A stretch of DNA of 64,000 bases from Chryseobacterium gleum (GTDB taxonomy: Bacteria; Bacteroidota; Bacteroidia; Flavobacteriales_D; Crocinitomicaceae): NCBI GenBank assembly GCA_945862165.1, contig CAMAXI010000001.1, positions 434,001 through 498,000 of the forward strand, written 5' to 3'. Positions 35,102 to 44,044 of this stretch are shown here, one piece after another (position 1 is the stretch's first letter; each line of letters begins with the position of its first letter). The notes below the pieces were generated by a model. It had not been told where the DNA came from, searched no databases, and saw only the letters and a program-made list of their open reading frames with translations. Position numbers and translations under genes: made by a program.

Positions 35102-35809
35102 TTACCGAATAGGAATTCTATCGTGAAATTCTTGTGTTAATTCTAAATATTCCAAAGTATAGGTACCATCCAAATTACGAATAGTAAAATCTCGATGAAT
35201 TAAATCCTTTGATATTTTGGATAAGCTTAGTATAATCCGTTTACAAATGGAAGGTTTAGCATACAAATCAATTCTTTGATCTAAAAATAAATGAAACATA
35301 TTTGCCATATCAATCCATTCTTTTACTGAAATCGCAGGAAGTATCATCCAACATTTCCCGTTACAATTTAACAGTTGAGAAATTTTATTAAACCATTCCT
35401 CCAAAGTTGCTTTATCTATATGTTTTGCTAAAATATCTTTCGGGTCTTCAGGTAATAATCCATTTTCAAAATAAGGTGGATTGGTTACGATAACATCATA
35501 TTTTTCACCTGCTTGAAACAATAAAAAATCTTGATTTTGAACGATTATATTGTCACAATAGGGAGATATAGCGACATTATGTTTAGCTTCCAGTGCTGTT
35601 TCAGCGTGTATTTCCAATGCGACAATTTCTACATTTGGATTTTTTTGTGCTAACATCAGACTAATTACACCTGTTCCAGTCCCTATTTCTAAAACTTTAT
35701 TTGCTTCTGAAACATTCGTAAAAACGCCTAATAGCATTGCATCTGTTCCTACTTTAACAGCGGTAACTTCTTGTTTAATCGTAAAATATTTGAATTGAAA
35801 TGTAGACAT
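35102..35809 (-). CDS. trmN6: tRNA1(Val) (adenine37-N6)-methyltransferase
   Basis: 235 residues. Opens with FQFKYFTIKQEVTAVKVGTDAMLLG, motif I LEIGTGTGVISLMLAQ, acidic VALEIH and the N6-adenine catalytic motif NPPYF, the YfiC/TrmN6 arrangement. Third gene of rpsP-rimM-trmN6, 5 nt after rimM, so a translation/RNA operon. Confidence 0.9.
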   Translation of the reverse strand: MSTFQFKYFTIKQEVTAVKVGTDAMLLGVFTNVSEANKVLEIGTGTGVISLMLAQKNPNVEIVALEIHAETALEAKHNVAISPYCDNIIVQNQDFLLFQAGEKYDVIVTNPPYFENGLLPEDPKDILAKHIDKATLEEWFNKISQLLNCNGKCWMILPAISVKEWIDMANMFHLFLDQRIDLYAKPSICKRIILSLSKISKDLIHRDFTIRNLDGTYTLEYLELTQEFHDRIPIR

Positions 35810-35814
35810 TGGAA

Positions 35815-36342
35815 TTAATCCAAGTATATCGAAATAAGTCCTTCGGGAGCCTTAACTCTCAATATTTTAGCTTCACGATTTACTTCTTGAATTAAACCTT
35901 TCACAAAAGGTATAAGAACTTCTTTCCCGTTTGCATCCACTTGTATCAAAGGATTTACTGGTAAATCAATGATTTGTATTAATGTACCTACTTTACCAAA
36001 AGCGTCATCTACTACTTCGAAACCAACGACTTCGTGATCATAGAATTGCGTACCTGATAATTCAGGAAGTTCTGTTAAAGGCAGGTATAAATTTTTTCGT
36101 AATAAAGGTAGCGCATCGTTTTCCGAATCCACTCCTTCGAATTTCACAGCAGCGAAACCTCTTGGTTTTAATTGGAACGATTTGATAAAAAAAGGTGTCA
36201 AATAACCATTAATATCAATAAATACTTTGTTTAAAGACGAGTATTCACTTGGATCCGTAACGTCTAAAAAAAACGAAACTTCACCTTTAAATCCGTGAAG
36301 TTTCGCAATATAACCTAAATGATAGCAATCTGCTTTCTGCAT
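35815..36342 (-). CDS. rimM: Ribosome maturation factor RimM
   Basis: 175 residues. N-terminal GYIAKLHGFKGEVSFFLDVTDP (the RimM G-x-hG-(I/F)-K/R-G-E pattern) and the C-terminal PRC-barrel part (YDHEVVGFEVVD, NPLIQVDANGKEVLIPFV). Assists 30S subunit assembly around S19/16S helix 33. Follows rpsP by 12 nt. Confidence 0.94.
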   Translation of the reverse strand: MQKADCYHLGYIAKLHGFKGEVSFFLDVTDPSEYSSLNKVFIDINGYLTPFFIKSFQLKPRGFAAVKFEGVDSENDALPLLRKNLYLPLTELPELSGTQFYDHEVVGFEVVDDAFGKVGTLIQIIDLPVNPLIQVDANGKEVLIPFVKGLIQEVNREAKILRVKAPEGLISIYLD

Positions 36343-36354
36343 TTAGAAATAGTA

Positions 36355-36906
36355 TTATTCTGCTGAAGTCTCTTCTGAAGTTCCTTCTTCCGATGCAGTT
36401 TCTTCGACAGCTTCTTCCGCTACCTCATCCGCTACTTCTTCAACAGCTGGTGTGTTTTTCGCTTCAATTGCTTTTGCTTTTGCTTCTTTAGCTACTTGTT
36501 CCGCTTTAAAAGCATCTGCTTTTGCTTTTTCAGCAGAAGAAGATAAACCAGTTACTTTCGCAGTAATTTTAGCATCTTTTTCAGCTACCCAAGCAGCAAA
36601 TTTAGATTCTACATCCGCTTCTGTTAAAGCACCTTTTTTAACACCGTTTAACAAGTGATTTTTGTACAATACACCTTTGTAAGACAAAATTGCACGAGCA
36701 GTCTCTGTTAATTCAGCACCTGTACGTAACCAAGTTAAAGCGCTATCAAAATTAATTTCGATAGTTGCAGGATTTGTGTTAGGATTGTAAGTACCTAATT
36801 TCTCGATGAATTTACCATCTCTTTTTGCACGTGAGTCAGCTACTACTAAATGAAAAAATGCTTTTGATTTTTTCCCGTGTCTTTGCAAACGAATTCTTGT
36901 TGCCAT
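36355..36906 (-). CDS. rpsP: 30S ribosomal protein S16 with acidic extension
   Basis: 183 residues. Residues 1-80 are canonical S16 (IRLQRHGKKSKAFFHLVVADSRAKRDGKFIEKLGTYNP); the remaining ~100 residues are a Lys/Ala-rich segment and a Glu/Ala-rich tail, common in Bacteroidota but absent from E. coli S16 (82 residues). First gene of the rpsP-rimM-trmN6 operon, with a perfect promoter and two hairpins in its leader. Confidence 0.96.
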   Translation of the reverse strand: MATRIRLQRHGKKSKAFFHLVVADSRAKRDGKFIEKLGTYNPNTNPATIEINFDSALTWLRTGAELTETARAILSYKGVLYKNHLLNGVKKGALTEADVESKFAAWVAEKDAKITAKVTGLSSSAEKAKADAFKAEQVAKEAKAKAIEAKNTPAVEEVADEVAEEAVEETASEEGTSEETSAE

Positions 36907-36925
36907 TTTTTTTTGTTTTATTTGT

Positions 36926-36970
36926 TGAGGTACGAAACCTCAGTTAATAGTAAGTGAGGTACGAAACCTC
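36926..36970 (-). promoter_or_regulatory. Twin hairpins in the rpsP leader
   Basis: The 16-nt word TGAGGTACGAAACCTC occurs at 36926-36941 and 36955-36970, 29 nt apart. In the transcript each forms GAGGU-UUCGU-ACCUC. Both fall inside the ~75-nt leader predicted from the promoter at 36987-37018. No T-run follows, so they are not terminators; a regulatory or processing element is plausible. Confidence 0.65.
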
Positions 36971-36986
36971 TATTTATAATTGAGTG

Positions 36987-37018
36987 CAAATTTACGTTAA
37001 TATTATTGAGTTTACAAA
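36987..37018 (-). promoter_or_regulatory. Bacteroidota-type promoter of the rpsP operon
   Basis: TTTG (37018-37015), a 20-nt spacer and TAAATTTG (36994-36987) match the consensus perfectly. It drives rpsP-rimM-trmN6, with transcript start expected near 36980. A weaker divergent promoter for the DUF4268 gene (TTTG-N16-TAAATTTG, 37026-37053) lies beside it. Confidence 0.8.
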
Positions 37019-37095
37019 TTATTCATTTGAAAAATTGAAAATGTGTAAATTTGAAATTTCATAAAGTATAATTCATAACTATTAATCCCTATCCA

Positions 37096-37560
37096 ATGTT
37101 TTCCAAAGAAGAACTTAAAAACTACAACATACAATTTTGGGCTGATTTTAAACAACGTATGGGTCAACATCGAGGAGCATCCGGTAAAAAAGTAAATTGG
37201 CTGCAATACCGTACCAATTTACAAAATGTATATGTTCGACTTGAAACTATTAACAAGGAATGTAAATTTTGTTTTGATATCCAATTCAAAGATGATTCCA
37301 TCCGAGAAATTGTATGGGAACAAATGGGAGAATTGAAAAAATTACTGAGTGCTGAAATGGGTAGCGAAGGAAATTGGATAGAAGATTATGCTTCTCAAAC
37401 CATTAAATCTATGTGTCGCATAGAATGGACTTTGGAAGAAACAAACTATTTGACCGCAACAAATAAAGAAAAAATTTACGATTTTTTTGAAGAAAAACTT
37501 TTAGGTTTCGATCGCTTTTATGATACCTATGGTGAAATATTATACCACCTAGTTAAGTAG
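37096..37560 (+). CDS. DUF4268 domain protein
   Basis: 154 residues, cytoplasmic. FWADFKQRMGQHRGASGKKVNWLQYRT, CFDIQF and FYDTYGEILYHLVK match the DUF4268 family, also found appended to restriction-like nucleases. Function unknown; no nuclease domain is present here. Single gene, divergent from rpsP. Confidence 0.8.
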   Translation: MFSKEELKNYNIQFWADFKQRMGQHRGASGKKVNWLQYRTNLQNVYVRLETINKECKFCFDIQFKDDSIREIVWEQMGELKKLLSAEMGSEGNWIEDYASQTIKSMCRIEWTLEETNYLTATNKEKIYDFFEEKLLGFDRFYDTYGEILYHLVK

Positions 37561-37562
37561 TT

Positions 37563-37982
37563 TCATGGCTCCGTAATTGGAACTAAATTCATCACATATT
37601 TAAAACCAGTTCCTTTTATTGGCGTCAACTCAATATTATCCTCTGACAATTTAGTGATTTTAAATTTCCACACCTTTCCTTTACCAGTAAGAATTAAAAA
37701 CTTCTTATCGATCACTTGATAATCCACCACATCTCCTTTTTCATCCCCAAAAGTATTTAGTTTTTGAACGGAACACCGACCAGACACATAAAAAGTGATG
37801 ATGTCTTTTTTATTCCGATTTGGATGGGCATAATCCCTATCTTTTATCCATAAATGTTCTACTAACCACATTTTAGAATTTCCATCATTGAATACAGCAG
37901 AACTATTCAACGGTTTTAACTCTACATCTAAAGTACAAGAAGTTAAAAAGTATAAAGACAGAAAAACAAATAGTATTTTCAT
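37563..37982 (-). CDS. Small lipoprotein, unknown function
   Basis: 139 residues with a lipoprotein signal ending LTSC. The rest is beta-rich (VSGRCSVQKL, VIDKKFLILTGKGKVWKFKITKLSED), lipocalin-like in feel but without a motif I can name. Its start shares a base with the stop of the upstream lipoprotein gene, so translation is coupled. Confidence 0.6.
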   Translation of the reverse strand: MKILFVFLSLYFLTSCTLDVELKPLNSSAVFNDGNSKMWLVEHLWIKDRDYAHPNRNKKDIITFYVSGRCSVQKLNTFGDEKGDVVDYQVIDKKFLILTGKGKVWKFKITKLSEDNIELTPIKGTGFKYVMNLVPITEP

Positions 37983-38611
37983 TAAAACACCATTCTATTT
38001 TTTGTAATTACGGTTTCAATTTCTACATTCATAGAATCTTGAAATTCAGTTTTAATATTTGCATCGTTGATTTGTTCGACTTGTTTAAACACATATCGTT
38101 TATCTTTCCAAACATACAGACAATTGTAAAACACAACTTCGCCTACCCCAACATTATCATTAAAACGCAAAATTAAGTCATCATGTTTAGATACTGATTT
38201 ACGTTTCCCAATCAAATTTGCTACAAATCCATTCACTTTTACCAAATCTTTCCCTTCGCGTTCGAATACGAGTACTCTTCGCAATGGAAAGCCTTGCACC
38301 CTTGACTTAATGAGTAAAACAAATGCATCCTTTATTTTTTTGTTTTCAATAAAAGGATAAAATTTAAAAAACTTGGGATTACATGCTGGAACATCGTGGT
38401 TATTTAAATCTTTTTGTGTTTCATCACAAATCTTTAATTCTTTAAGAAGTAGATATTCATCCGTTGAAGCAAACGTAGTTTCATCAAATAAACATTCAAT
38501 ATTTGTTTGTGTCCCAACTTTAGATTTTGGAGCAAGTGTTTTTTGTTTTGTTGTTTCTTCATTACACGAAACTAACAATACCACCAAACCTATATAAATC
38601 CAATTATTCAT
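37982..38611 (-). CDS. Lipoprotein, unknown function
   Basis: 209 residues with a short lipoprotein signal (lipobox LVSC). The mature part has no family I recognise. Located between the GIN-domain gene (1 nt away) and the smaller lipoprotein (overlap of one base), so it belongs to an operon with them and with HMG-CoA lyase. Confidence 0.6.
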   Translation of the reverse strand: MNNWIYIGLVVLLVSCNEETTKQKTLAPKSKVGTQTNIECLFDETTFASTDEYLLLKELKICDETQKDLNNHDVPACNPKFFKFYPFIENKKIKDAFVLLIKSRVQGFPLRRVLVFEREGKDLVKVNGFVANLIGKRKSVSKHDDLILRFNDNVGVGEVVFYNCLYVWKDKRYVFKQVEQINDANIKTEFQDSMNVEIETVITKNRMVF

Positions 38612-38612
38612 C

Positions 38613-39296
38613 TTATAATTTTTGAATTGTGCCCCCTAATTTAATTGTTTCTGTGATTACACCACTTCCTCTATATCTAATAGTCCCACCACTAAATACT
38701 GTAGCATTCAGTGTTTCCCTTGTATGCACTGTAATATTCCCTCCCATTTTTATTTTTGCAACACAGTTATTTGCTATAAAATTTACAGCATCTATTTCAC
38801 CACCTGTTGTAACTGTACATGTAAACATTTTAGCAGTTCCTACCATACTAATAGTTCCTCCTTGATCCACGCGCACATCTGCCAATTCCACGTCATATTT
38901 TCCAGAAATATAACCGCCAGCAAATGCAGACAAACTAATTTTAGGGGATTTGATACGCATATTAGATAAACTCACACGCGCCCCTTGATTGGATTCAATC
39001 GATTCAACAGTTGGAAGTGTCAATGTAATCGTAATGTCCAACTCTTTAAAATTAACGCCTATATATTTTATAATCATCGATTGTCCTTTACTTGTAAAAG
39101 ACAATTTATTCAAATCTTCTTCCGACAAACTAGACTTTATTTCTGCTGAATAATCTGTACCTTCTTGAAGAATTACAGAAATACGGCCTTGCACCTCCAA
39201 ATATTTAAAAGAAGGTATGTTTTTTTTCTGATTTTCCATTCCAAAAAGCAAGGAAAAAGTACAGCTAAATAAAATCAAAAATAAAAAACGGCCCAT
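38613..39296 (-). CDS. GIN-domain (DUF2807) exported protein
   Basis: 227 residues with a signal peptide (~1-20). The mature protein is a run of short beta-helix-like repeats (SIESNQGARVSLSN, LSAFAGGYISGKYDVELADVRVDQGGTISMVG, GGTIRYRGSG), the DUF2807/GIN pattern of putative auto-transporter adhesin head domains. Starts 2 nt after HMG-CoA lyase. Confidence 0.8.
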   Translation of the reverse strand: MGRFLFLILFSCTFSLLFGMENQKKNIPSFKYLEVQGRISVILQEGTDYSAEIKSSLSEEDLNKLSFTSKGQSMIIKYIGVNFKELDITITLTLPTVESIESNQGARVSLSNMRIKSPKISLSAFAGGYISGKYDVELADVRVDQGGTISMVGTAKMFTCTVTTGGEIDAVNFIANNCVAKIKMGGNITVHTRETLNATVFSGGTIRYRGSGVITETIKLGGTIQKL

Positions 39297-39298
39297 AA

Positions 39299-40159
39299 TT
39301 ATCTGTTAAAAATAGTTGAACTTAATACATATGCGTTTTCAAAAGCTAATCGACTCACATTGGTTGAGATCTTTTTATTCAAAAACCATTCCAATAATTT
39401 TTCGGTTGGCATATTTCCTGTTAACTCATCTTTTGCCATCGGACAACCTCCAAAACCTTTCACTGCGCCATCAAATCTTCTACACCCACTATCATAGGCT
39501 GCTTCGATAATTGAATTTGCATACTCCGGTAAAACATGTAAGTGAGCGCCAAAGGTAACTGCTGGCTGTTCTTTAATTACGGAACTAAATAAGGACGAAA
39601 CCAACATCGGTGTCGCACAACCAATAGTATCTGAAAGCGCTATCGTTTTCACCCCCAATTGAGTAAATAGTTTTGCAGAAAATTCGGATACAATTGCTTC
39701 GTTCCAAGCATCCCCATACGGATTACCAAACCCCATAGAAAGATACACCAAAAGTTCTTTATTATTCTGGTGACACAATTCAGAAATCTCGCCTAACATT
39801 TTCCATGCTTCTGCAATGGAAGCATTTGTATTTCTTTGTTGGAAAGTTTCAGAAATGGATAATGGAAACCCAAGGATAGAAATCTGTGGGTTTTGCAAGG
39901 CAATTTGCGCACCTTTTACATTTGCAATTATTGCTAGAAGTTTTGTATTTACTCCGTGTAAATCCAAACCATCCAAAACTTCTTGTGTATCACGCATTTG
40001 TGGTATCGCTTTCGGAGATACAAAACTTCCAAAGTCCAACACATCGAAATTACATTTTAACAAAGCATTAAGGTAATTAATTTTATCCTTTGTAGGGATA
40101 AAATCATGCATCCCTTGCATAGCATCTCTAGGACACTCTACCAACGAAATTTTCTCCAT
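39299..40159 (-). CDS. Hydroxymethylglutaryl-CoA lyase
   Basis: 286 residues, TIM-barrel lyase. Catalytic features: ECPRDAMQG (Arg/Asp pair), AHLHV (metal-binding His pair) and the loop GFGGCPMAKDELTGNMPTE with the catalytic Cys. Cleaves HMG-CoA to acetyl-CoA and acetoacetate in leucine degradation. The opening VECPRDAMQ departs from the usual VGPRDGLQ but keeps the key residues. No other leucine-pathway gene is adjacent. Confidence 0.88.
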   Translation of the reverse strand: MEKISLVECPRDAMQGMHDFIPTKDKINYLNALLKCNFDVLDFGSFVSPKAIPQMRDTQEVLDGLDLHGVNTKLLAIIANVKGAQIALQNPQISILGFPLSISETFQQRNTNASIAEAWKMLGEISELCHQNNKELLVYLSMGFGNPYGDAWNEAIVSEFSAKLFTQLGVKTIALSDTIGCATPMLVSSLFSSVIKEQPAVTFGAHLHVLPEYANSIIEAAYDSGCRRFDGAVKGFGGCPMAKDELTGNMPTEKLLEWFLNKKISTNVSRLAFENAYVLSSTIFNR

Positions 40160-40191
40160 CTATTTGTAATACAACGTTAAAACCTCCCTTA

Positions 40192-41223
40192 TTATTTTCT
40201 AGCCAAAATTGCTTTATTAATTCTTTTCACTAACGCAGGTCCTTCATATATAAAACCAGTATACAACTGAATTAAATCAGCTCCTGCATCCAATTTTTCT
40301 AATGCATCTTGCTCTGAATGTATCCCTCCTACTCCGATTATTGGAAATGATTTATTTGATTTTGTAGCTAAATAACGAATAACTTCGGTGGATCGTTCAC
40401 GAACTGGTTTTCCGGAAAGTCCTCCTGCCCCAATTTCTTCCACCAGATTTTTCTCTGTTTTCAAACCTTCTCGTGAGATGGTTGTATTTGTCGCAATAAC
40501 TCCAGCAATTTTAGTTTCATTCACTATTTCTATAATATCATCTAATTGGCTATCTGTTAAATCAGGTGCGATTTTAAGAAGAATTGGTTTTTGAGTAGTT
40601 TTTAAATTATTCACTTGCATTAAAGAAAATAACAAATGTTTTAAGGGTTCTTTTTCTTGTAAATCTCTTAATCCAGGTGTATTTGGCGAAGAAACATTCA
40701 CTACAAAATAATCCACATAATCAAATAAAGCATTAAAATTCAAGATGTAATCATTTAATGCATCTTCATTTTCTGTGACTTTATTTTTACCTATATTCCC
40801 CCCAATAATTGTTTTCGTCTTTCTTTTTTTAAGCCGTTCAACTGCTGCTTCTACCCCTTCGTTATTAAATCCCATACGATTAATAATCGCGTTATCTTCT
40901 TTCAAACGAAACAATCTAGGTTGTGGATTACCCGGTTGACCTTTCGGTGTTAAGGTACCTATTTCGATAAATCCAAAACCACAATACGCTAGATCCTCAA
41001 ACATTTTAGCATCCTTATCAAACCCAGCAGCTAATCCAACAGGATTTGGAAAAGAAATTCCAAAAACAGTTTTTTCCAAGCGAGTATCCGATATACAAAA
41101 CAAGGATTTCCAGATTGATTTCATTCCCGGGATTTGCAACGCAAAACGAAGCAACGAAGCGGTTAGATGGTGTGCTTTTTCAGGAGAGAAAAAAAAAAGT
41201 AGCGATCTAAAAAATGTATACAT
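40192..41223 (-). CDS. pyrD: Dihydroorotate dehydrogenase (quinone), class 2
   Basis: 343 residues. The N-terminal helical part targets the membrane ([18 protein letters not shown]). [36 protein letters not shown] and the catalytic Ser in [14 protein letters not shown] are diagnostic of class 2. It oxidises dihydroorotate with FMN and passes electrons to quinone. Followed after 32 nt by the HMG-CoA lyase operon. Confidence 0.95.
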   Translation of the reverse strand: MYTFFRSLLFFFSPEKAHHLTASLLRFALQIPGMKSIWKSLFCISDTRLEKTVFGISFPNPVGLAAGFDKDAKMFEDLAYCGFGFIEIGTLTPKGQPGNPQPRLFRLKEDNAIINRMGFNNEGVEAAVERLKKRKTKTIIGGNIGKNKVTENEDALNDYILNFNALFDYVDYFVVNVSSPNTPGLRDLQEKEPLKHLLFSLMQVNNLKTTQKPILLKIAPDLTDSQLDDIIEIVNETKIAGVIATNTTISREGLKTEKNLVEEIGAGGLSGKPVRERSTEVIRYLATKSNKSFPIIGVGGIHSEQDALEKLDAGADLIQLYTGFIYEGPALVKRINKAILARK

Positions 41224-41238
41224 AGCAATAAATAAAAA

Positions 41239-41256
41239 ACGAGGCTAAGACCTCGT
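41239..41256 (-). terminator. Terminator after the beta-barrel protein gene
   Basis: Minus-strand ACGAGG-tcttag-CCTCGT (41256 to 41239) followed by a T-rich run, just beyond the stop at 41262 and before pyrD. Confidence 0.7.
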
Positions 41257-41261
41257 AATTT

Positions 41262-42221
41262 TTAGAATTTAGCACGTAAACCTTTCCATTTAAGTTGAGG
41301 TCTTCTAGGTGCAGTAACTTTATAGGTGATATTTCTAACTACAATAACATTCGCATAAACAAATGCATCTTTAAACTTTGGATTTCCACGTTGTTGTCCA
41401 TTCGAAAACCATGCTTTTTCTTGCTCCGTACGCGCAGGGTTACTCATGTAAGCGGCAACTGTACCATATTTTTCTTGTAATAAATCGGTGTCAAATCCAG
41501 TTGTAGATGCGTCATCAATATAATCCGAAAATGTTTTGAAATAGGTAATTTCTAGACCTACCCTCCACATACGATCAATCCCCATTCTAAAGCCTAAACC
41601 TACTGGTATAATTGGAGTAACCAAAGAATACTCTTTTGGGCGATTTGGAAAACCTTGTCCTTCTGTATGTAAAGGTCTTAATTTAACCCATTGTCCATTA
41701 TAATTTCCCATTGGATTGAAGTAACATAATCCAACACCTGCAAACAAATATATTTGTTCGTTATGATTTTTTTTTCCGCTTACTCCCTTAAAATTATATT
41801 TATGTCCAAAAGACTCCTTGAAATAAAACAAGAATTCTAAACGTTGATAAGCGGTAAATAAGGTAGACTTAAAATTTAAATTTCTTGCGTTACGAGCAGG
41901 CTCTAGTGTTAGTTTATCATCTCCCTTAACTTGACCAATATCAATAATAGAAGAAGTGGCAAAAAATGGTTTAAAACGATATCGGTAAGAAATACCAATA
42001 TTCATCGTCGTTGATTTCAAATCTAAATCGGCTAAACTGTATTCAGTACCAATTGCATCCTTTCCTCCTAATTCTCCTAAGAATCCTGTAGGCCCAATGT
42101 TTAATACAATTTCTTTCTTGTTCCTTCTCCAGTTTTTGGTGGAATTAAAATTAGTTGTTTGAGAATAAACATCACTCAAACAAGCAATTAGAAATAAAAA
42201 TAAAACAAGAATATGATTCAT
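41262..42221 (-). CDS. Outer-membrane beta-barrel protein, DUF6089-like
   Basis: 319 residues with a signal peptide (cleavage near VYSQ). The body alternates short amphipathic strands with GPTGFLGELGG, SISYRY-like segments, a Gly-rich YLFAGVGLCYFNP, and ends in Phe, as beta-barrels do. It resembles the DUF6089 family of Bacteroidota. Possible promoter CAAATATA at 42259 (TATATTTG) with a rather long 23-nt spacer to TTTG. Confidence 0.7.
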   Translation of the reverse strand: MNHILVLFLFLIACLSDVYSQTTNFNSTKNWRRNKKEIVLNIGPTGFLGELGGKDAIGTEYSLADLDLKSTTMNIGISYRYRFKPFFATSSIIDIGQVKGDDKLTLEPARNARNLNFKSTLFTAYQRLEFLFYFKESFGHKYNFKGVSGKKNHNEQIYLFAGVGLCYFNPMGNYNGQWVKLRPLHTEGQGFPNRPKEYSLVTPIIPVGLGFRMGIDRMWRVGLEITYFKTFSDYIDDASTTGFDTDLLQEKYGTVAAYMSNPARTEQEKAWFSNGQQRGNPKFKDAFVYANVIVVRNITYKVTAPRRPQLKWKGLRAKF

Positions 42222-42315
42222 TCGTTATAATTACCCAAAATGGATTTACATATACTTACAAATATATCATAAAAATAGGTACTAAAATCCAAATTAATCA
42301 GAAACAACTATTTTT

Positions 42316-43218
42316 TTACACTTCAATAATCGCATCCCAAATAATTATACGTTTATCATCCCCAACGGAACATAATGTATACTCATCTAATTTACAGATA
42401 TCATTAACTGCATGTGAATGTCCACCGTGTTTGCGTTCTAGTTTAGAAACAAAGGAACAGTCGTTTGCATCCCAAATTTTAATGGATTTATCACGACTTA
42501 CAGTACAGAAATTTTTTCCATAATTAAAAAACAGGATGTTATAGATTCCGTAATTATGTGCGGGAATTTCTAAAACACACGTATTTGTTTTTAATGACCA
42601 AATACGCAAATAACCATCTTTTCCGGCACTGATTAACAACTGCTTTTTTTTAGGAAACAAGGCCAAGCAATTAGCACCATCTTGATGTGCTTTAAAAACA
42701 ATATTTTCATTAAAAAACTGCGTGTCAAAACAACGAATTGTACCATCTTGACAGGCTAAAAAAATGGATTCTCCATCCTCAGAAACAAGTATATCTCTAA
42801 TTTTACCAACTAATAATGGAAGGAAAAGTATTAATTCCCATGTTTTTTTATTCCATACGGAAAGATTTCCATCCGCATCGGAGATATAAACATGGTCTTT
42901 ATGTAGATTTTCTTGAATCGAAAAAACAGCAACTTTATGTTGGATAAAATGGTGTAATTCAATTTTTTTCAAGGTATCGATTACATAAAATGCTCCTGAA
43001 CTCGTACCAATAACTAACACCGATGAATCTTGCAACAATGAGATTGCATAATTACTTGATTCTGATTTTAACGCGAAATTATCTTGTTTTAACTCGTCTA
43101 TATTCCAACGGGCAACAAACTTATCTCCAGAAGCTGTGTATAATGTATTGTGTTTGGCGAAAACAGCATAAATAGGAGCTGCATGCCCTATTAATTCGAC
43201 ACGTTTATTAAGTAACAT
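42316..43218 (-). CDS. WD40-repeat protein
   Basis: 300 residues made of about seven WD40 blades (LISAGKDGYLRIWSL, FCTVSRDKSIKIWD, LCSVGDDKRIIIWD). No enzymatic domain, so likely a protein-binding propeller. Its ATG abuts the stop of the phosphosulfolactate synthase gene, so the two are translated together; the partner is unknown. Confidence 0.85.
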   Translation of the reverse strand: MLLNKRVELIGHAAPIYAVFAKHNTLYTASGDKFVARWNIDELKQDNFALKSESSNYAISLLQDSSVLVIGTSSGAFYVIDTLKKIELHHFIQHKVAVFSIQENLHKDHVYISDADGNLSVWNKKTWELILFLPLLVGKIRDILVSEDGESIFLACQDGTIRCFDTQFFNENIVFKAHQDGANCLALFPKKKQLLISAGKDGYLRIWSLKTNTCVLEIPAHNYGIYNILFFNYGKNFCTVSRDKSIKIWDANDCSFVSKLERKHGGHSHAVNDICKLDEYTLCSVGDDKRIIIWDAIIEV

Positions 43219-44037
43219 TTATTCCGAAAATTCTTCTTCAATATCACTCTCTACTTGTTTCAATCTATGCGCATAATCTTTCGGTAAAAAATCAAAAAAA
43301 GTATCACCTCGCAACCCTAAACGCAGGCATTCTAGAGGAATAACCTCGTTAGGAGCTATATTGCCTAAATTCACATTTGCACCGAAAAGTTTAACAAACC
43401 AAACTTGTTGATTTTTTTGTGGTGCCTCCCAAAGAATATCCTCCGGATTTACCTTTGCTGTAATCATATTTATAAGCATAGTATGTGCAGAACCATTTGG
43501 CCTAAAAACACCAACATTACCTGACTCTCTTCCTTCAGCAATTACTTTCCAAGAACCAGCTTGTAATTCTGTGGTCATCATTTTTATCCATCGATTCGGA
43601 CTAATTAATATTCCTGAATCTTTGGAACCTACCTCAGAAAGAACCGTTCTATCTTTGGACATCCGACTAATCAATTTACATTTTTCGTCATGCTCAATAA
43701 TTATGGAACCATCTGAAATTTCGACTAAATCTAATTGATATTTATCGATTAAACGTAAATAGTCTTCAAACTTATTTCTAGCGTAAAAAGCTTCAAATAA
43801 GGTTCCACCAAAATATGAACGAATACCATTTTGACGATACAAAGCTATTTTTTCTTCCAGGTTATTTGTTACATATGCAGTTCCAAAACCAAATTTTACG
43901 ATGTCCGTTAATTCTTTATTCGCCTCAATAAAACTCTCTGTTTCCTTAAGGCTTAACCCTTTATCCATCATCATGGTCAATCCACTATTCCTAGGTTTGG
44001 CAGGACGCTCTGGTATAAATGGCAATTCAAAATTCAT
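43219..44037 (-). CDS. Phosphosulfolactate synthase (ComA family)
   Basis: 272 residues, (beta/alpha)8 fold. RPAKPRNSGLTMMMDKGLSL, DIVKFGFGTAYV, YFGGTLFEAF and GLRGDTFFDFLP match ComA-type phosphosulfolactate synthase, which joins sulfite and phosphoenolpyruvate. In methanogens this starts coenzyme M synthesis; in Bacteroidota it more plausibly supplies sulfolactate/cysteate or sulfonolipid precursors. The other coenzyme M enzymes are not in the window. Sits between TPR and WD40 genes in one operon. Confidence 0.85.
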   Translation of the reverse strand: MNFELPFIPERPAKPRNSGLTMMMDKGLSLKETESFIEANKELTDIVKFGFGTAYVTNNLEEKIALYRQNGIRSYFGGTLFEAFYARNKFEDYLRLIDKYQLDLVEISDGSIIIEHDEKCKLISRMSKDRTVLSEVGSKDSGILISPNRWIKMMTTELQAGSWKVIAEGRESGNVGVFRPNGSAHTMLINMITAKVNPEDILWEAPQKNQQVWFVKLFGANVNLGNIAPNEVIPLECLRLGLRGDTFFDFLPKDYAHRLKQVESDIEEEFSE

Positions 44038-44044
44038 AGTACTA

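Noticed and set aside
38629-38969. Plus-strand hydrophobic frames opposite the GIN-domain gene
   Set aside because: Antisense to a recognised beta-repeat gene; hydrophobicity arises from the complementary codons.
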